Assembly: GCF_041956535.1 (NCBI RefSeq)
Contig: NW_027192198.1
Location: 97,043 to 161,042 of the forward strand
Length of the DNA stretch: 64,000 nt
Origin: Calcarisporiella thermophila CBS 279.70
Lineage: Eukaryota; Calcarisporiellomycota
Direction: 5' to 3'
A model generated the notes under the pieces. That model saw only the letters and a program-made list of their open reading frames with translations, had not been told where the DNA came from and searched no databases. Of the stretch, positions 36,831-47,629 are shown piece by piece. How positions within the stretch are numbered: the first letter of the stretch is position 1; the number at the start of each line of letters is the position of its first letter. The position numbers and the translations under genes were made by a program.

Positions 36831-38337
36831 ATGTTACGTATTAATTCATTAATCCGGAATCACATCACAAGAGGAGTAAGTGTTTTTTTTTCAAGCGTAA
36901 TTGATTCCTATGCCCAATCTTCATACCTATGGTTTCCTACTAGAAGAATGGTTCTCCTTTGATTCCTCTTCATCGTGCCTTTGCTTCTACCTACAATTCA
37001 GCAGTTGCGGGTCTCACCCCAGAGCAAGAAGAGGTATGCTAAATGAAATTGGCCTCTTTTTTTATTCTCTTACTGGCGAAGCATTTACTTATGGCGCCTG
37101 TTCACTCAATCCATCCAGTTCCGACTTGCTGTTCGTGAATTCGCCGAGCGTGAATTGGCTCCGCGCGCGGCAGACATTGACCGCACAAACACATTCCCAT
37201 CCGATATGTGGCGCAAGCTTGGTGATATGGGCCTTCTTGGCATTACTGCACCTGAAAAATATGGTGGAATGGGACAGGGATACCTTTCTCACGTCACAGT
37301 CATGGAGGAGATTTCACGCGCCTCAGGATCCGTGGGACTTAGCTATGGCGCACATAGTAACCTATGTGTGAATCAGATCGTTAGAAATGGAAACGATGCA
37401 CAGAAGGACAAGTATCTCCCAAAGCTGATTTCGGGCGAGCATGTTGGTGCGTTGGCCATGTCCGAGCCCGGAAGTGGGTCCGATGTGGTTTCGATGCGGT
37501 TACGTGCTGAGCGCAAAGGGGACCGCTATGTGTTGAACGGCAACAAGATGTGGATCACCAACGGCCCTGATGCGGATGTGCTTGTGGTGTATGCCAAGAC
37601 GGACCCAAAGGCTGGGCCCAAGGGAATCACCGCCTTTCTGATTGAGAAGGGTTTCAAGGGCTTTTCGACTTCGCAAAAGCTTGATAAACTTGGGATGCGC
37701 GGATCGAACACGTGCGAGTTGGTGTTCGAGGATTGTGAAGTTCCCGTTGAGAATGTACTGGGTCAAGAGGGCAAGGGAGTATATGTATTAATGAGCGGGT
37801 TGGATTTAGAGCGGCTGGTTCTTTCGGGTGGGCCACTAGGGTAAGATCACAAAATCCCTCTTCATTCCTGAATGATAGCATTGAAAAACACCCCCCCCCC
37901 CTCCCTATCTTTTCTTCTGTGTACGTATATCCTCCAGTTTAATGCAGGCTGCCCTGGACATTGTCGTGCCTTATGTTCACACACGCAAGCAGTTCGGTCA
38001 GCCCATCGGTGAATTCCAGCTAATCCAAGGGAAATTGGCGGATATGTATACAAAAATGAACGCTTCGCGCGCCTATGTCTATGCGGTTGGTCGGGCTGCG
38101 GACAGCGGCCATGTGAGCAACAAGGATTGTGCTGGTGTGATCTTGTACTCGGCCGAGAGGGCCACCGAGGTATGCCTGGACGCCATCCAGTGTCTGGGCG
38201 GAAACGGTTATATTAATGATTACCCGACGGGACGCTTGTTGCGGGATGCGAAGCTCTACGAGATCGGTGCTGGTACCAGTGAGATCCGGAGGATGTTGAT
38301 CGGAAGAGAATTCAACAAGGAATACCAAGAAAACTGA
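36831..38337 (+). CDS. Isovaleryl-CoA dehydrogenase, mitochondrial
   Basis: Exons 36831-36875, 36944-37033, 37119-37840 and 37938-38337; 418 residues. The start [15 protein letters not shown] is a basic, amphipathic mitochondrial presequence; [20 protein letters not shown] then begins the enzyme. Flavin and substrate motifs are intact ([59 protein letters not shown]). The catalytic base of this subfamily is the Glu in [13 protein letters not shown], and the usual late Glu of other acyl-CoA dehydrogenases is replaced in YEIGAGTSE. Both point to isovaleryl-CoA as substrate (leucine breakdown) rather than straight-chain acyl-CoA. Electrons go to ETF. Confidence 0.93.
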
Positions 38338-38738
38338 GAATTATCTGGGACTATTTGTGTAGTTGGTAACGAGTTTAGCAATAAACCTAAAGTTATATAT
38401 TGTTGGTTTCCCGTCTCGGCCTCTGCTATTTGCCTGACTTTGAAGTGTTTCATAAGAATATACTGTATTAGTCCTAAAATAAAAAAATGGAAAAGAAAGA
38501 GAACAATCACTCAATTATCAACAGGAAATATTTCAGAAAGGAGAAAAAAAGGAAGACAAAAGCAACAAATAAAATTAGGGCAGGTAGGGGGAGAAGGGGA
38601 AATCGTATTAAAACAAGAAATATGTTATAAAGAGGAAAAGAAGGCACAAAAAAATTAACTATTGAAAGATATGAGAAAAATAAACTTAAATGTAAGCAAA
38701 TGTATCTTACTTATTTTTAAAAAAATTGGTGGAAATAA
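38338..38738. other. Intergenic, A-rich, convergent 3' ends
   Basis: A- and AG-rich sequence between two convergent genes. No gene seen. Confidence 0.5.
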
Positions 38739-41219
38739 TTAACCCCAGCGAACAAACTCCCCCATTCCTCCCTCTTGGTCATCAGTGTGGGGTGGAGCCG
38801 TGGCCGGCAAACGTCCGAAATTCGAGATATCGAATTCATTGCCCAACGGAATATACAGTTCTATTATACGCCCAAACTTTAGTTCGAAATCCATGAAAAA
38901 AAAAACAGGCGTTGTATACAAACCATTGTCATTGGGAGAATCCAACTTCACAACAAACTCATTGAAGGCCTTGTCCCCACCATCCTCTTCGGCAGCAGCT
39001 GCAAACAACTCCCCAAACTCCGTTGCATCACCCATAGGCATATCTTCTATATCATCCTCTGGTCTCATAGTCGTGGAAGGGGTGGTGGAGGGGGTCGCAG
39101 CAGAAAGAGATGGAGAGTGGGACGCACCACGGGGGTGGGGCGGAGGATGATAGGGTGCATATCGTCTGGAGTGGGTCATATGGGGCGATTCTCCCCCCTC
39201 TAGCCCTTCTGTCTTGCTTAGTGCCGTTGAGGCAGTTCCTTCTGAGCCACTCTCTTTATTCTCCACGATTTGAAGGGTTGAGAAGCGCCTATGCAATATC
39301 GAACTTTCGCCCCCATTTCCTCCCGCTGCACCATTACCGGCGCCAGCCTCTTCTCCTGTAGAACTAGAATTCGCACTGCTGGAGGCGGTGGCGGTATTTT
39401 CCGACGCCTGTTTCATCCGCGCCGCATTCCGCTCCTCCAGCAACCGCTGCATCAGGATAGCCTTCTTCCCTGTCGCTGGCTTTCCACGCTTGCGTAACAT
39501 TTCCTTTAGCTCCGCCACCGTCACATCATCAAAATTGATGCGCTCTAGCTCCGCATCCAGGCGGCGCTGCTGCTCAGGGGTCGCGGCGGCGGCAAGACGC
39601 ACAATAGGCTTAGAGGTGTGGAGAAACCCTCCGCCAGCACGTGGAATCTGTACAGGGGGTAAACGTGCGGCGGATGTTGGTGCAAAATTTTCGAGAGGAA
39701 CGGAGCGCGGAATGGTGTTGTTCTGGCCATTGACCTGCATGGGGCCACCGGTTAGATTGTAGGGTGCCGGGGGTAGTGAGGTAGAGCGCTTACGCCCACG
39801 AATATCCCGCAGAGGACTCGATGCCTGCAAATGTGCTGGGTTTAGCACTCCCCCAGACAATGCCGAGATCAGTTCATCGGGCGTTGCTGGACGACGCCCC
39901 TCATTGAATTCAAACGTATTGGGGGTGGAGGGACGCCAGCCCTCCAGATCCCCCCCACGTGGAACACGAATTCCGCCGGATGGAGAGGCGGTGCGCATCA
40001 TCTTCATGCGGGTGCGAATTGGACCTCCCGTATGATTTTGGTGACGCTGGTGGAATTCAAAATCGCTTGGAATATGAGTTGGGGAGGGAGGGGCTGATAA
40101 CGCCCCCAAATTTGGCGGTTGAACGTGAACAGGTAGAGGGCTGGCCGAAGGGCTTCCCGGGTTGGAGATAGTCACCCCAGAAGTTGCCTGATGTGTAGTC
40201 ATTGGCACGGAGGTAGGGGCATTGAAAAGCGTATTGAGAGCCTGTGAGCTGACCTGCATAGAGATAGGACGCCGCTTAGCATTTCCATTGGCTTGCACGC
40301 GTGATGTTTGTTGAGAGAGTGGGGAGGGGATGTTAGTTTGACCGGTGGCAAAATTGGATGGCTTCTGAGGGATGGAGCTGGTAGAGAGACTACGTCTCCG
40401 TCGACCGGGTGGGAGGGGATCGCCATGCGGAAGAAGCAAAGTGTCATTCAACCCTCCAGCCATCTGTGAGTTAAACACGTTTGCACCTGATCCTGCAGCT
40501 GCATCTGATACTCCGAGCCACGGCAATTGATCCCAGACGGAAGAGTCGTGTTTTTCCACATCGAAAGTGTGGTTATCTAGTGACAAATAATTTGCCATAG
40601 ACGATTCACCAGCGGGTTGCTTATTGTTTAGATACTCAATAGATCCCGTTTCCTGGTCCAATTGTGAGGATAAAGCCTTCATTGGATCTATGCAATTCTC
40701 CTGTTCTGCTTGATGTTGCCCCTGCTGCTGCTGCTGCTGCTGCTGTTGCTGATGTAAAATCGCGAGGAGTTCATTAGGTTCTAATCCTGCCGCTTCTAGG
40801 CCTTGCCACAAATTTTGTACATCTCCTATATTCGCCCAGTCTACATTAGGCGATGCGTGTGCCAGTCCTTCCAATTGCGCTTGGTTAAACATGAAATTCT
40901 GTTGATCATTGAGAGTAATTCCATCGCCACCAGATGTTAAACCTTGCATTAGGAGCTTGGTCGCTTCCGAGGTGCTCATTTCTCCGAAAAGCGAATTGAG
41001 TGGAATGTTGGACGAGTGCGGAGGAGAGCTGTGCTGATCTGACGATTGAGAGGGGTTGTGGCCGTTCTGCTGTTGTTGGCCACTCATATCTGTTTCAGGT
41101 GATCTGATATGGCTCTCGTGTTCACCCGACTGTTCATTATGGCCTGCGAACAGCTCTGAATCATACGAGAGTCCCTCTGCCAGCACTGTAGGCGAAGTAT
41201 TGGGATTTGGCTGAAACAT
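38739..41219 (-). CDS. SAP-domain protein with polyQ, probable nuclear regulator (826 aa)
   Basis: Single open frame. Mostly low complexity (Ser, Pro, Asn, Gln), with a run of ten Gln near residue 165 (CAG/CTG repeat at about 40722-40750). The only clear domain is a SAP motif at about residues 550-585 (DDVTVAELKEMLRKRGKPAT, then GKKAILMQRLLEE), which binds DNA. Several SP/TP sites and basic clusters (GRRRRSLSTSS, GRKRSTSLPP) suggest phosphorylation and nuclear import. A transcription or chromatin role is inferred from the SAP domain. A run of T on the coding strand at about 38897-38906 (VFFFMDFE) is in frame here; a small intron or length error at that point cannot be excluded. Confidence 0.75.
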   Translation of the reverse strand: MFQPNPNTSPTVLAEGLSYDSELFAGHNEQSGEHESHIRSPETDMSGQQQQNGHNPSQSSDQHSSPPHSSNIPLNSLFGEMSTSEATKLLMQGLTSGGDGITLNDQQNFMFNQAQLEGLAHASPNVDWANIGDVQNLWQGLEAAGLEPNELLAILHQQQQQQQQQQGQHQAEQENCIDPMKALSSQLDQETGSIEYLNNKQPAGESSMANYLSLDNHTFDVEKHDSSVWDQLPWLGVSDAAAGSGANVFNSQMAGGLNDTLLLPHGDPLPPGRRRRSLSTSSIPQKPSNFATGQTNIPSPLSQQTSRVQANGNAKRRPISMQVSSQALNTLFNAPTSVPMTTHQATSGVTISNPGSPSASPLPVHVQPPNLGALSAPPSPTHIPSDFEFHQRHQNHTGGPIRTRMKMMRTASPSGGIRVPRGGDLEGWRPSTPNTFEFNEGRRPATPDELISALSGGVLNPAHLQASSPLRDIRGRKRSTSLPPAPYNLTGGPMQVNGQNNTIPRSVPLENFAPTSAARLPPVQIPRAGGGFLHTSKPIVRLAAAATPEQQRRLDAELERINFDDVTVAELKEMLRKRGKPATGKKAILMQRLLEERNAARMKQASENTATASSSANSSSTGEEAGAGNGAAGGNGGESSILHRRFSTLQIVENKESGSEGTASTALSKTEGLEGGESPHMTHSRRYAPYHPPPHPRGASHSPSLSAATPSTTPSTTMRPEDDIEDMPMGDATEFGELFAAAAEEDGGDKAFNEFVVKLDSPNDNGLYTTPVFFFMDFELKFGRIIELYIPLGNEFDISNFGRLPATAPPHTDDQEGGMGEFVRWG

Positions 41220-42179
41220 CAGGTGAGAAAAAAGGGCGGTTCTCCAGAGATAAATGTGAAGATGAAAATGTGGGGATGAATATAAGAAATGGACGAATCT
41301 CAGAGAACAGGTAGCTTTGCTAATAAATAATTCTATATATCAATGGGGATGGGGAGAGGAAAGATAGAAAAAAAAAAAACGGGGCTATTGCGACCTGGAG
41401 AGCAATCCTTATAGTTCGCCAAAAATTCGGGGGAAGAAAATTAATATTTTTAGGGCAAAAAAAAAGGGAATAAAGTCAGCACTTTGACATTTCCAGGTGT
41501 ATCAAAAATATGAATTAAGAAAATCAACTCACTTATAATTAGTTTATTGTCAGTAAGCTTTGTCTTTGTTCTTATTTGCCGTAAATTCGGTTGAAACTGA
41601 TTAGAAGGAATTCCAGCGAGTTTTAGAGATGATAAAAAAGTTGGCTGATATGTCTGAAAACTGGTGGCTTCGTCAACTTGGCCCATCGCCAATTCCGAAG
41701 AGTCGATCTATGGATATTTGAGGAAGATATTGAAAAAAAGGGGTGAGAACTGGATGAAGACATTTGTTTCCCGCAAAAACCTGCCATTCCCTTGACAAGC
41801 AAAATATATCGGTAACACCCATGAAACACACATATACATATTTTTGTTCCCACTTTCCCGAAATAAAGTATATAGACATTATAACCCTTCACCAAATTAC
41901 TCATCCTCTCTGATTCTTATTGCCGCGCCCCCCGAAAAGTTCAAGCTAGTCTATTTTTATTTTCACTCTATTTCAAAAAAAAAAAAACACTTTTATGGTA
42001 GAGGATAACTTCCTGAAAAATAAAAATAAAAAGTATAGGTAGTGCACCCTAAGACAAGACAAAATGAGTAAGATAAATATATCATGAAGGGGGCAGCATC
42101 ATTTTATTTATCACCCACAAGAAAAACGAAAATACATAAACGATTAAAAAATTTAGCAACAAAGAATCGAATCAGTGGT
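41220..42179. other. Intergenic, 1.0 kb
   Basis: Upstream region of the SAP gene and 3' flank of COX6. AT-rich with A homopolymers (41370, 41975). No gene seen. Confidence 0.5.
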
Positions 42180-42703
42180 CTAGAAGCCCAGCTCTTCCTT
42201 AGTTAACACTCCCAATTCCTCTCGGATGCTCTGCAGCTCCTCCAGGTATTGCTTGTATTGGCCCTCATTTTCGACCTTAGCCTTCACTCCTTCGAAGATC
42301 CGCACAGCTGTGGCGAAATCGTTCACGCGGCGTGCGGCCTTTAGTGCACTCTCGATCACGGATGGTGCCGGAACAAGATCGTACGCAAAGCAGTTGTTGA
42401 GACCGCGCTGCAGCTCGAATTGATCGTCGACCCCCTCAAAGAACTTAACGTAACGAGCATTGAAGTCCTCATAAGACTCCTCCTCATGCGCTGCTGAGTA
42501 GGTGCGACGAGCAATGACAGGGACTATAAAATATCCTTGTTAGACGATTGTCATAATTCATCCAAAGACATCAAATAATGTCATCTAAAGATTTCAGGAA
42601 AAAAAAAGTGCAGGGTGGGCTACTCACCAGCAGAGCGGGCCACGCGAGTAGATTGGCGAGCAGCGATGCTCAAGGGGCGGACAAAAGATGCGAGCTTGTT
42701 CAT
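42180..42703 (-). CDS. COX6: Cytochrome c oxidase subunit Cox6 (COX5A)
   Basis: Exons 42703-42628 and 42523-42180; 139 residues. A presequence rich in Arg, Ser and Ala (MNKLASFVRPLSIAARQSTR) precedes the family body: EESYEDFNARYVKFFEGVDD, FELQRGLNNCFAYDLVP, PSVIESALKAARRVNDFATA and YLEELQSIREELGV. The protein covers the matrix face of complex IV. Phase across the 104-nt intron agrees. Confidence 0.93.
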
Positions 42704-43037
42704 GTTTAAAAAAAATGGAATGGATAACCGTTAAAAAAGATCTATCAAGGGTTCTATCCGAGTGTGTTTACGAAGTGAGACGAAAGCTAATAAAAATTCA
42801 AATGGCCAGAAGTGGCTTAGCATATTCTCTCATGGTGAATCCGGCAGACCAAAATTACGAAGCCAAGAAATAGTATTATGCATTTGAAATAGAATGGAAA
42901 AAGACAATAATTAATAGATAATGTATAAAAATCATACGAATTAAAAAAGAAAAATGGGATGATTGTAAACGGGATTTACGGGTAAAGCACATAGTAAAAC
43001 AAAATGCGCAACAAGAAAATTCAATACGTATTATTAT
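42704..43037. other. Intergenic, AT-rich
   Basis: Upstream of COX6 and downstream of the Josephin gene, both on the minus strand. No gene seen. Confidence 0.5.
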
Positions 43038-44038
43038 TTACACGGATTTTTCACCAGGGCCTAACACCAAGAATATCTGTCCATTACGTCGTTTGACACC
43101 GTCCAAAAATCGGTAGGCCTAAACCGTTCACAGGAGTATGAAATCGTCGGTTGATAAGTGGGCACCACAGGGTCAAGTAGGACATACTTACATCCTCCAG
43201 AGTCTCAAAACGCCTCGGATGCTCTAGCTTTGAATCAAGATCATATACATGGTCTCTAATCATCTTCACCGCAGACCAATGGTTCATCCGCCAGGGCCAG
43301 CGGTTCGTAGACGGTTGATTAATTATCACACCGCAGAGAGTATCACAAAACCGGATAGTGCGAACATCTGACATATACATAGATTGTATTGTTCCAGTCG
43401 TTGATATTTAGCAATAGAAGAAAGGGTGAGAGAATGGAATACCTTTTCGTGCATCGAACCATCGCATCTCCAACCCCACCCCGCGCAGCGCACACTCAAG
43501 TGTAGATATATCATAGTTCCCAAGCCCTAGAGGATTTTTATGGGGGTTAACTAAAAGTCGGGAATACGGCCCTAGTTCCTCTTGCTTGGTCTCTTCCAAC
43601 CCCAATTGGTGAGCGACTGCATCAAGATCTTTCTTAGTGAAAAGGGGCGCTTGCGCCTGAGAAGAATTTGCAGGTCAGCCATGCTTAGAAATCAGTGTCA
43701 TTTTACAAAACGACTCACCAAATTATTCAGAGCATGCTACAGTTTGGATTATTAAATGTCTAGAGATTATTAATTGCTACGCGTTGCTGATTAATGGCTG
43801 ATTTTACCTTTGCGCAGAACCACACTTGCTGCCGCTCATGATATATTCCCTCTTCATTCACCGCAGATTTGTGTTGCTGGATCCATTCCTTGCACCTTCG
43901 GACGGTTGCGCTCTTCTCCAACCAGGGCGTAGTGGAGGCGTTGTTTTTCTCATCGAGGTTGGCATGGACAGGGTCGTCACCGCCGTTATTGTCGGAGGAG
44001 GTGGTGGCGGCCATTGAAATGCGGAAAGGAGTTCGCAT
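43038..44038 (-). CDS. Josephin-domain deubiquitinase (JOSD-like) with an 18-nt exon
   Basis: Exons 44038-43808, 43736-43719, 43656-43443, 43367-43192 and 43118-43038; 239 residues (231 if the Met at 44014 is used). GIYHERQQVWFCAK holds the catalytic Cys; an exon of 18 nt supplies HALNNL, the next block of the Josephin motif; then AQAPLFTKKDLDAVA, HKNPLGLGNYDIS, MRWFDARKDVRTI and NHWSAVKMIRDHVYDLDSKL with the catalytic His and Asn/Asp. The end FLDGVKRRNGQIFLVLGPG closes the domain. There are no ubiquitin-interacting motifs, so it resembles JOSD1/2 rather than ataxin-3. It would cleave ubiquitin from proteins; substrates unknown. Confidence 0.85.
43719..43736 (-). other. 18-nt microexon of the Josephin gene
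   Basis: Six codons, HALNNL, between acceptor CTGTAG and donor GTGAGT, phase 0 on both sides. The peptide is a conserved part of the active-site motif, so skipping it would keep frame but remove residues right after the catalytic Cys. Confidence 0.8.
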
Positions 44039-44444
44039 TCCGGGTAACTGTTAACCTGATTTTTGCAATGTTATGTTTGTGGAGGTGTGAAAAGAGAGAG
44101 AGGATATACGTCTATTTTATCCATTTAAGCAACCGTCACGCCATGTGATCAACTGAGATCGGCCGATACACTAGTTTCAAACCTCGCTATTGGACTCGTC
44201 CGTATTTTTACCTGTAGATTTGATCTTTATATACAACGGCTTTAGGCTGAAGTGGAACGCTAAACACAAACACACAAAAGATAACAACAGATAAACAAAG
44301 TGTCACATAAGCGGGTGAAATACACGAAAAATTTAAAAAAAAATGTTTGTCCAACATGGGAATAAACACTGCAGATATTATGCTTGAAGTTATTCTTAAC
44401 TACAAATTTGAGTTGCGCGCTAACGATCTCTCCATGGACACCCC
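44039..44444. other. Intergenic, 0.4 kb
   Basis: Upstream of the Josephin gene, downstream of the coiled-coil gene. No gene seen. Confidence 0.5.
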
Positions 44445-45746
44445 TCAGCCCTCCAAGTCCTGTACCTTCTCCCTCAACACGGCCATTTCCTCTCGTAGTC
44501 GCCGAGTCTCCTCCTTTTCTCGCTCCAAAGCCTCTTCCAACTCGGCCTCTCTAAAAATCTTGTTTTCCACCAACGTCTCAAGCTCTGCAATAGTACGGTC
44601 TAACCGCTCGATCTCTTGCTTAAACTCAAGTTCTCGTTGGCCCCACCCTAGAGCAGAATCTTCTTCACCTGGGCCTGCGGTACACTTTTCGATTTCTAAT
44701 CCTTTGATGTGAGTTTCTCGTGCATGGAGTTCCTTTCTCAACGCGTCCATTTTGTGTTGCTGCCGCCGACCCAACTCAGTCATGCCATGAAGTTCAGAGC
44801 GCATGCTACGTATTGTCGAGGCGAGGGATGATATTTCGTTTGCCTTCTCCCGCTCATTTCGGTCAAGGTCATTCTCGAGCTCCGCGACACGGTCACGCAA
44901 TGCCTGTCTTTCTGTTTGAGTGGTCGCGAGCTTCGATTCCATTTCAAACCAAGCGCGCTCCAGCGTCATACACCATTGTCTCAAGTTGGATCCGGTCCAA
45001 TTTGCTGGGGGAAGGCCGCCGATGGAGTCGATGTTTTTGTCGGATTTGTTGAACTCAGCGCCTGTAGTGTGAAAGGCTGGTGTTTTTTGCTCGTGTAAGG
45101 TCATATTTGCAGGGATAGAGGGGGGATCACGCGCCCAATCTTTTCCGTCTGCCATGGGTGCCGATTTGACTCCTATGCAAGCGCTACTATTAGGGGTTTT
45201 ATGCGTGGTGGTCTTCGGAGGAGTAGGAAACACGGTTGTCCTAATGCTGGGCGCTTTATTCATTTCATTTGCAATTGCTCCGTATCTGGATGTTGGCTGG
45301 GCTAACCTGTTTTTGAATGCGAAATTTTTTCCATCCCAGCTTGGCATATCTTTCTCTATCATTTGCATCGGCGGGGTTGTGGATCGTAGCGGTGGGAGCG
45401 GTATAATGGGTATGGGGATATATTCTCTCTCCGGCGAGGGTGAGCGTGGGCTAGACGAACCAGATGAGCTTGTATCTGTGCTTCGAGACAGGTGCAATCG
45501 TGATGAGTTGCTCCGTAGCATACCATGCTGCGAAGTTTGCTGCTGCTTCTTTGATGCCGCAAGCGCTTGAATTTTTGCAATGATTTCTGGATTCTCTTTG
45601 GCAATGGCTGCTTGGACTTGTCCCTGTGGAATGCGTCGAAGATTTGAGGTGCGGGTTGGAATCTGAGAACGGAATTTTGCGAAGCCCGGGGGTGGGATAC
45701 CTGAGGCTCTTTGAGGACGAGCCTGCTGTTTGGGGAGTTTGGTCAT
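44445..45746 (-). CDS. Coiled-coil protein of unknown function (433 aa)
   Basis: Single open frame. The N-terminal 200 residues are Pro/Ser/Lys-rich and disordered (RPQRASGIPPPGFAKFRSQI, SSGSSSPRSPSPERE). From about residue 255 a long heptad pattern runs to the end (MTLERAWFEMESKLATTQTE, VAELENDLDRNEREK, EALEREKEETRRLREEM). Basic low-complexity followed by a C-terminal coil is seen in some cytoskeleton-linked proteins, but I recognise no family. Confidence 0.7.
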   Translation of the reverse strand: MTKLPKQQARPQRASGIPPPGFAKFRSQIPTRTSNLRRIPQGQVQAAIAKENPEIIAKIQALAASKKQQQTSQHGMLRSNSSRLHLSRSTDTSSSGSSSPRSPSPEREYIPIPIIPLPPLRSTTPPMQMIEKDMPSWDGKNFAFKNRLAQPTSRYGAIANEMNKAPSIRTTVFPTPPKTTTHKTPNSSACIGVKSAPMADGKDWARDPPSIPANMTLHEQKTPAFHTTGAEFNKSDKNIDSIGGLPPANWTGSNLRQWCMTLERAWFEMESKLATTQTERQALRDRVAELENDLDRNEREKANEISSLASTIRSMRSELHGMTELGRRQQHKMDALRKELHARETHIKGLEIEKCTAGPGEEDSALGWGQRELEFKQEIERLDRTIAELETLVENKIFREAELEEALEREKEETRRLREEMAVLREKVQDLEG

Positions 45747-46068
45747 TATAATTAAGGGAAAAAATCAAAGGAGTGGGATATCAGTAGCAAGATGGAATGG
45801 AATTGTAGTAAAAAATAAAATTGAGTCTTTTTTTACATTTTCAATCGTAGAGCAGGAGTGTGGGTATTTATATGATTGCTTCATTAACGTGAGCTCTGAA
45901 CATACATGAAATATGGTAGCACAGAATAGATCGGCATCATTAAATGCTGGTGTATTAAAGAGCGTCCATAATAGGATAATCGGAATCACGGCAATAAAGA
46001 ATAACTAAGTCATCGTCTTGGTATGCGGGCTAGCTGCAGGTGGCCGTGGGCAGCATGCGCGTTAAGTC
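45747..46068. other. Intergenic, 0.3 kb
   Basis: Upstream of the coiled-coil gene. No gene seen. Confidence 0.4.
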
Positions 46069-46435
46069 TTATGGGCATGTCTCCATGGAGCCCAAGTGAG
46101 ATCGCTCTAATAAAACATCGAGGATATTCATTGATCTAACGTGCAACTGGAACGCTTTTCCTTTCATTAACTCTAAGAAGCCAGCTCTTTGAGAGAGAGC
46201 AGCGGTGTTATAAATGTGTAATGGCCTGAAATGGCCCTTTGTCTTGATACTTCCATTATTAAGAGTGAGCTTCAAATCACACTCATGAAAGTTCTTGGGC
46301 TTAATCAATATAGCATGTATGTTGACAGTGGAAGAGGGACGTAATTGATGTCACCTATTTTGCGCTTTTCACATCACTTGAAGTAATTCTTACCTCGAAG
46401 CACATAGCTAGAAGCCAGTCTGCTCGAGGCGGCAT
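46069..46435 (-). CDS. Possible small two-exon gene of unknown function (about 90 aa)
   Basis: Exons 46435-46394 (MPPRADWLLAMCFE) and 46299-46069 join in phase 0 across GTAAGA...ATTAAG. The second exon reads PKNFHECDLKLTLNNGSIKT, then HFRPLHIYNTAALSQRAGFL and AFQLHVRSMNILDVLLE, which looks protein-like rather than random. I do not recognise it. The start could lie further upstream in an unseen exon, or the locus may be a decayed gene. Confidence 0.35.
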
Positions 46436-47033
46436 TAGAGAGCCTCGTCCTACTTAGTACCACTCATTTTATATGTATGTATGCATACAATCATCCGAGA
46501 TAATAAAGTCATAATGGTGATTTTCCTTATTCGCATATAGTTTAAAAACAGTGAAAACTGAAGCTAGGCGTTAGACATAGCCTATATTCAAAATTCTCAT
46601 AATGAAAGATGGACTAGACAACGTATCCGTGGAGTTGATTATATGGTCAGTACACGGCATTTACGACAACATGGGTTTATAATACGTTTTATATTATACA
46701 CGTAACTGCAGCACAGGGTTTAAATTTTACATAAATTGGTCGCATTTTCAAATCCAATTTGTAGAGGCCATTTTGGACGAGAGAATACAGAGGACATAGT
46801 GTTGCCAAGCGCTTCGTGATTTGTTGTGAATTCTTGTGGAGACTTACGAGCATTGATGGCCACTCCACCCATCCAAGCGATTCTACCAAGATCGGATATA
46901 GAGGCGATCATAACGCGGCAAAAGGAACTCTGGAAACGCTTAGATAGTAATTAGAGCGTCATCCTGCGGTGGAATCCATCGAGTTTATTAACTGTGCTGA
47001 GTTGTAGTACTTGAACAGGCAGAAAATGGCCAA
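46436..47033. other. Intergenic, 0.6 kb
   Basis: Between two small divergent genes. A short minus frame near 46720-46911 starts MIASISDLGRIAWMGG with a nearby GTAAGT donor but has no convincing partner exon. Confidence 0.4.
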
Positions 47034-47438
47034 ATGAACCTGAATAGTGACATATCCCCTTCTCCACAAAGTATTTTTGGTAAACATTATGCTGCATTTC
47101 AAAATATCATTCCAAAGAACTGATGTGCATCTCCAGCGACACCTCCTCAGATTGCCGACGACACTTCGTTTGCCACCCTCATCACCACCCTCCGAACCAC
47201 TTCTTCCCCAGAAGCACGCCTTGAAAAGCTTGCCCAGCTAACACATCTCATCACCTGGAAGCAGCTCATCGCGGTCCTGGCCGAGCTTCCGTTCATGGCG
47301 GAGAGGCGAAAAGCTGCATTGCTATTACGAGGACGAGTATGGAACTTGATTGCCCATAGGCCAAAGATCGAACAGGAGCTGGGAAGGTGGGAGTCGAGGG
47401 AGAGAAGGCTGGAAATAGTCAAGGCATTGTACAATTAG
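47034..47438 (+). CDS. Small protein of unknown function (115 aa)
   Basis: Exons 47034-47079 and 47137-47438, with a 57-nt intron GTAAAC...CTCCAG. The product starts MNLNSDISPSPQSIFATPPQ and continues as an all-helical domain: FATLITTLRTTSSPEARLEK, LITWKQLIAVLAELPFMAER, RVWNLIAHRPKIEQELGRW, RRLEIVKALYN. The amphipathic pattern and clean splice join support a real gene. The family is not recognised. It converges on the magnesium transporter gene with 191 bp between stops. Confidence 0.6.
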
Positions 47439-47629
47439 CGCCTGTTACACTTTATTGTTCGGCATTGGTGTCGAGCGCTCTGCTCACATTATATATCCAA
47501 TAAAATAATAACTACAATGTAAAGTAGCAGTTTTACAGTGATAAAGAAATCTGGAAAAGCGAGGGAATTTTGGAAATAGGCATAGTTACTCCCTGTTCAT
47601 CGAGGAGTATTCTACTGCACGGGCGGCTT

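Noticed and set aside
42720-42873. Short plus frame upstream of COX6
   Set aside because: No homology or splice context; lies in the COX6 promoter region.
45154-45570. 138-codon plus frame with hydrophobic start inside the coiled-coil gene
   Set aside because: It is the antisense shadow of the well-supported minus-strand coding frame.
46720-46911. Minus-strand frame starting MIASISDLGRIAWMGGVAIN, with a GTAAGT donor inside
   Set aside because: No matching downstream exon could be joined with confidence; too short to call alone.
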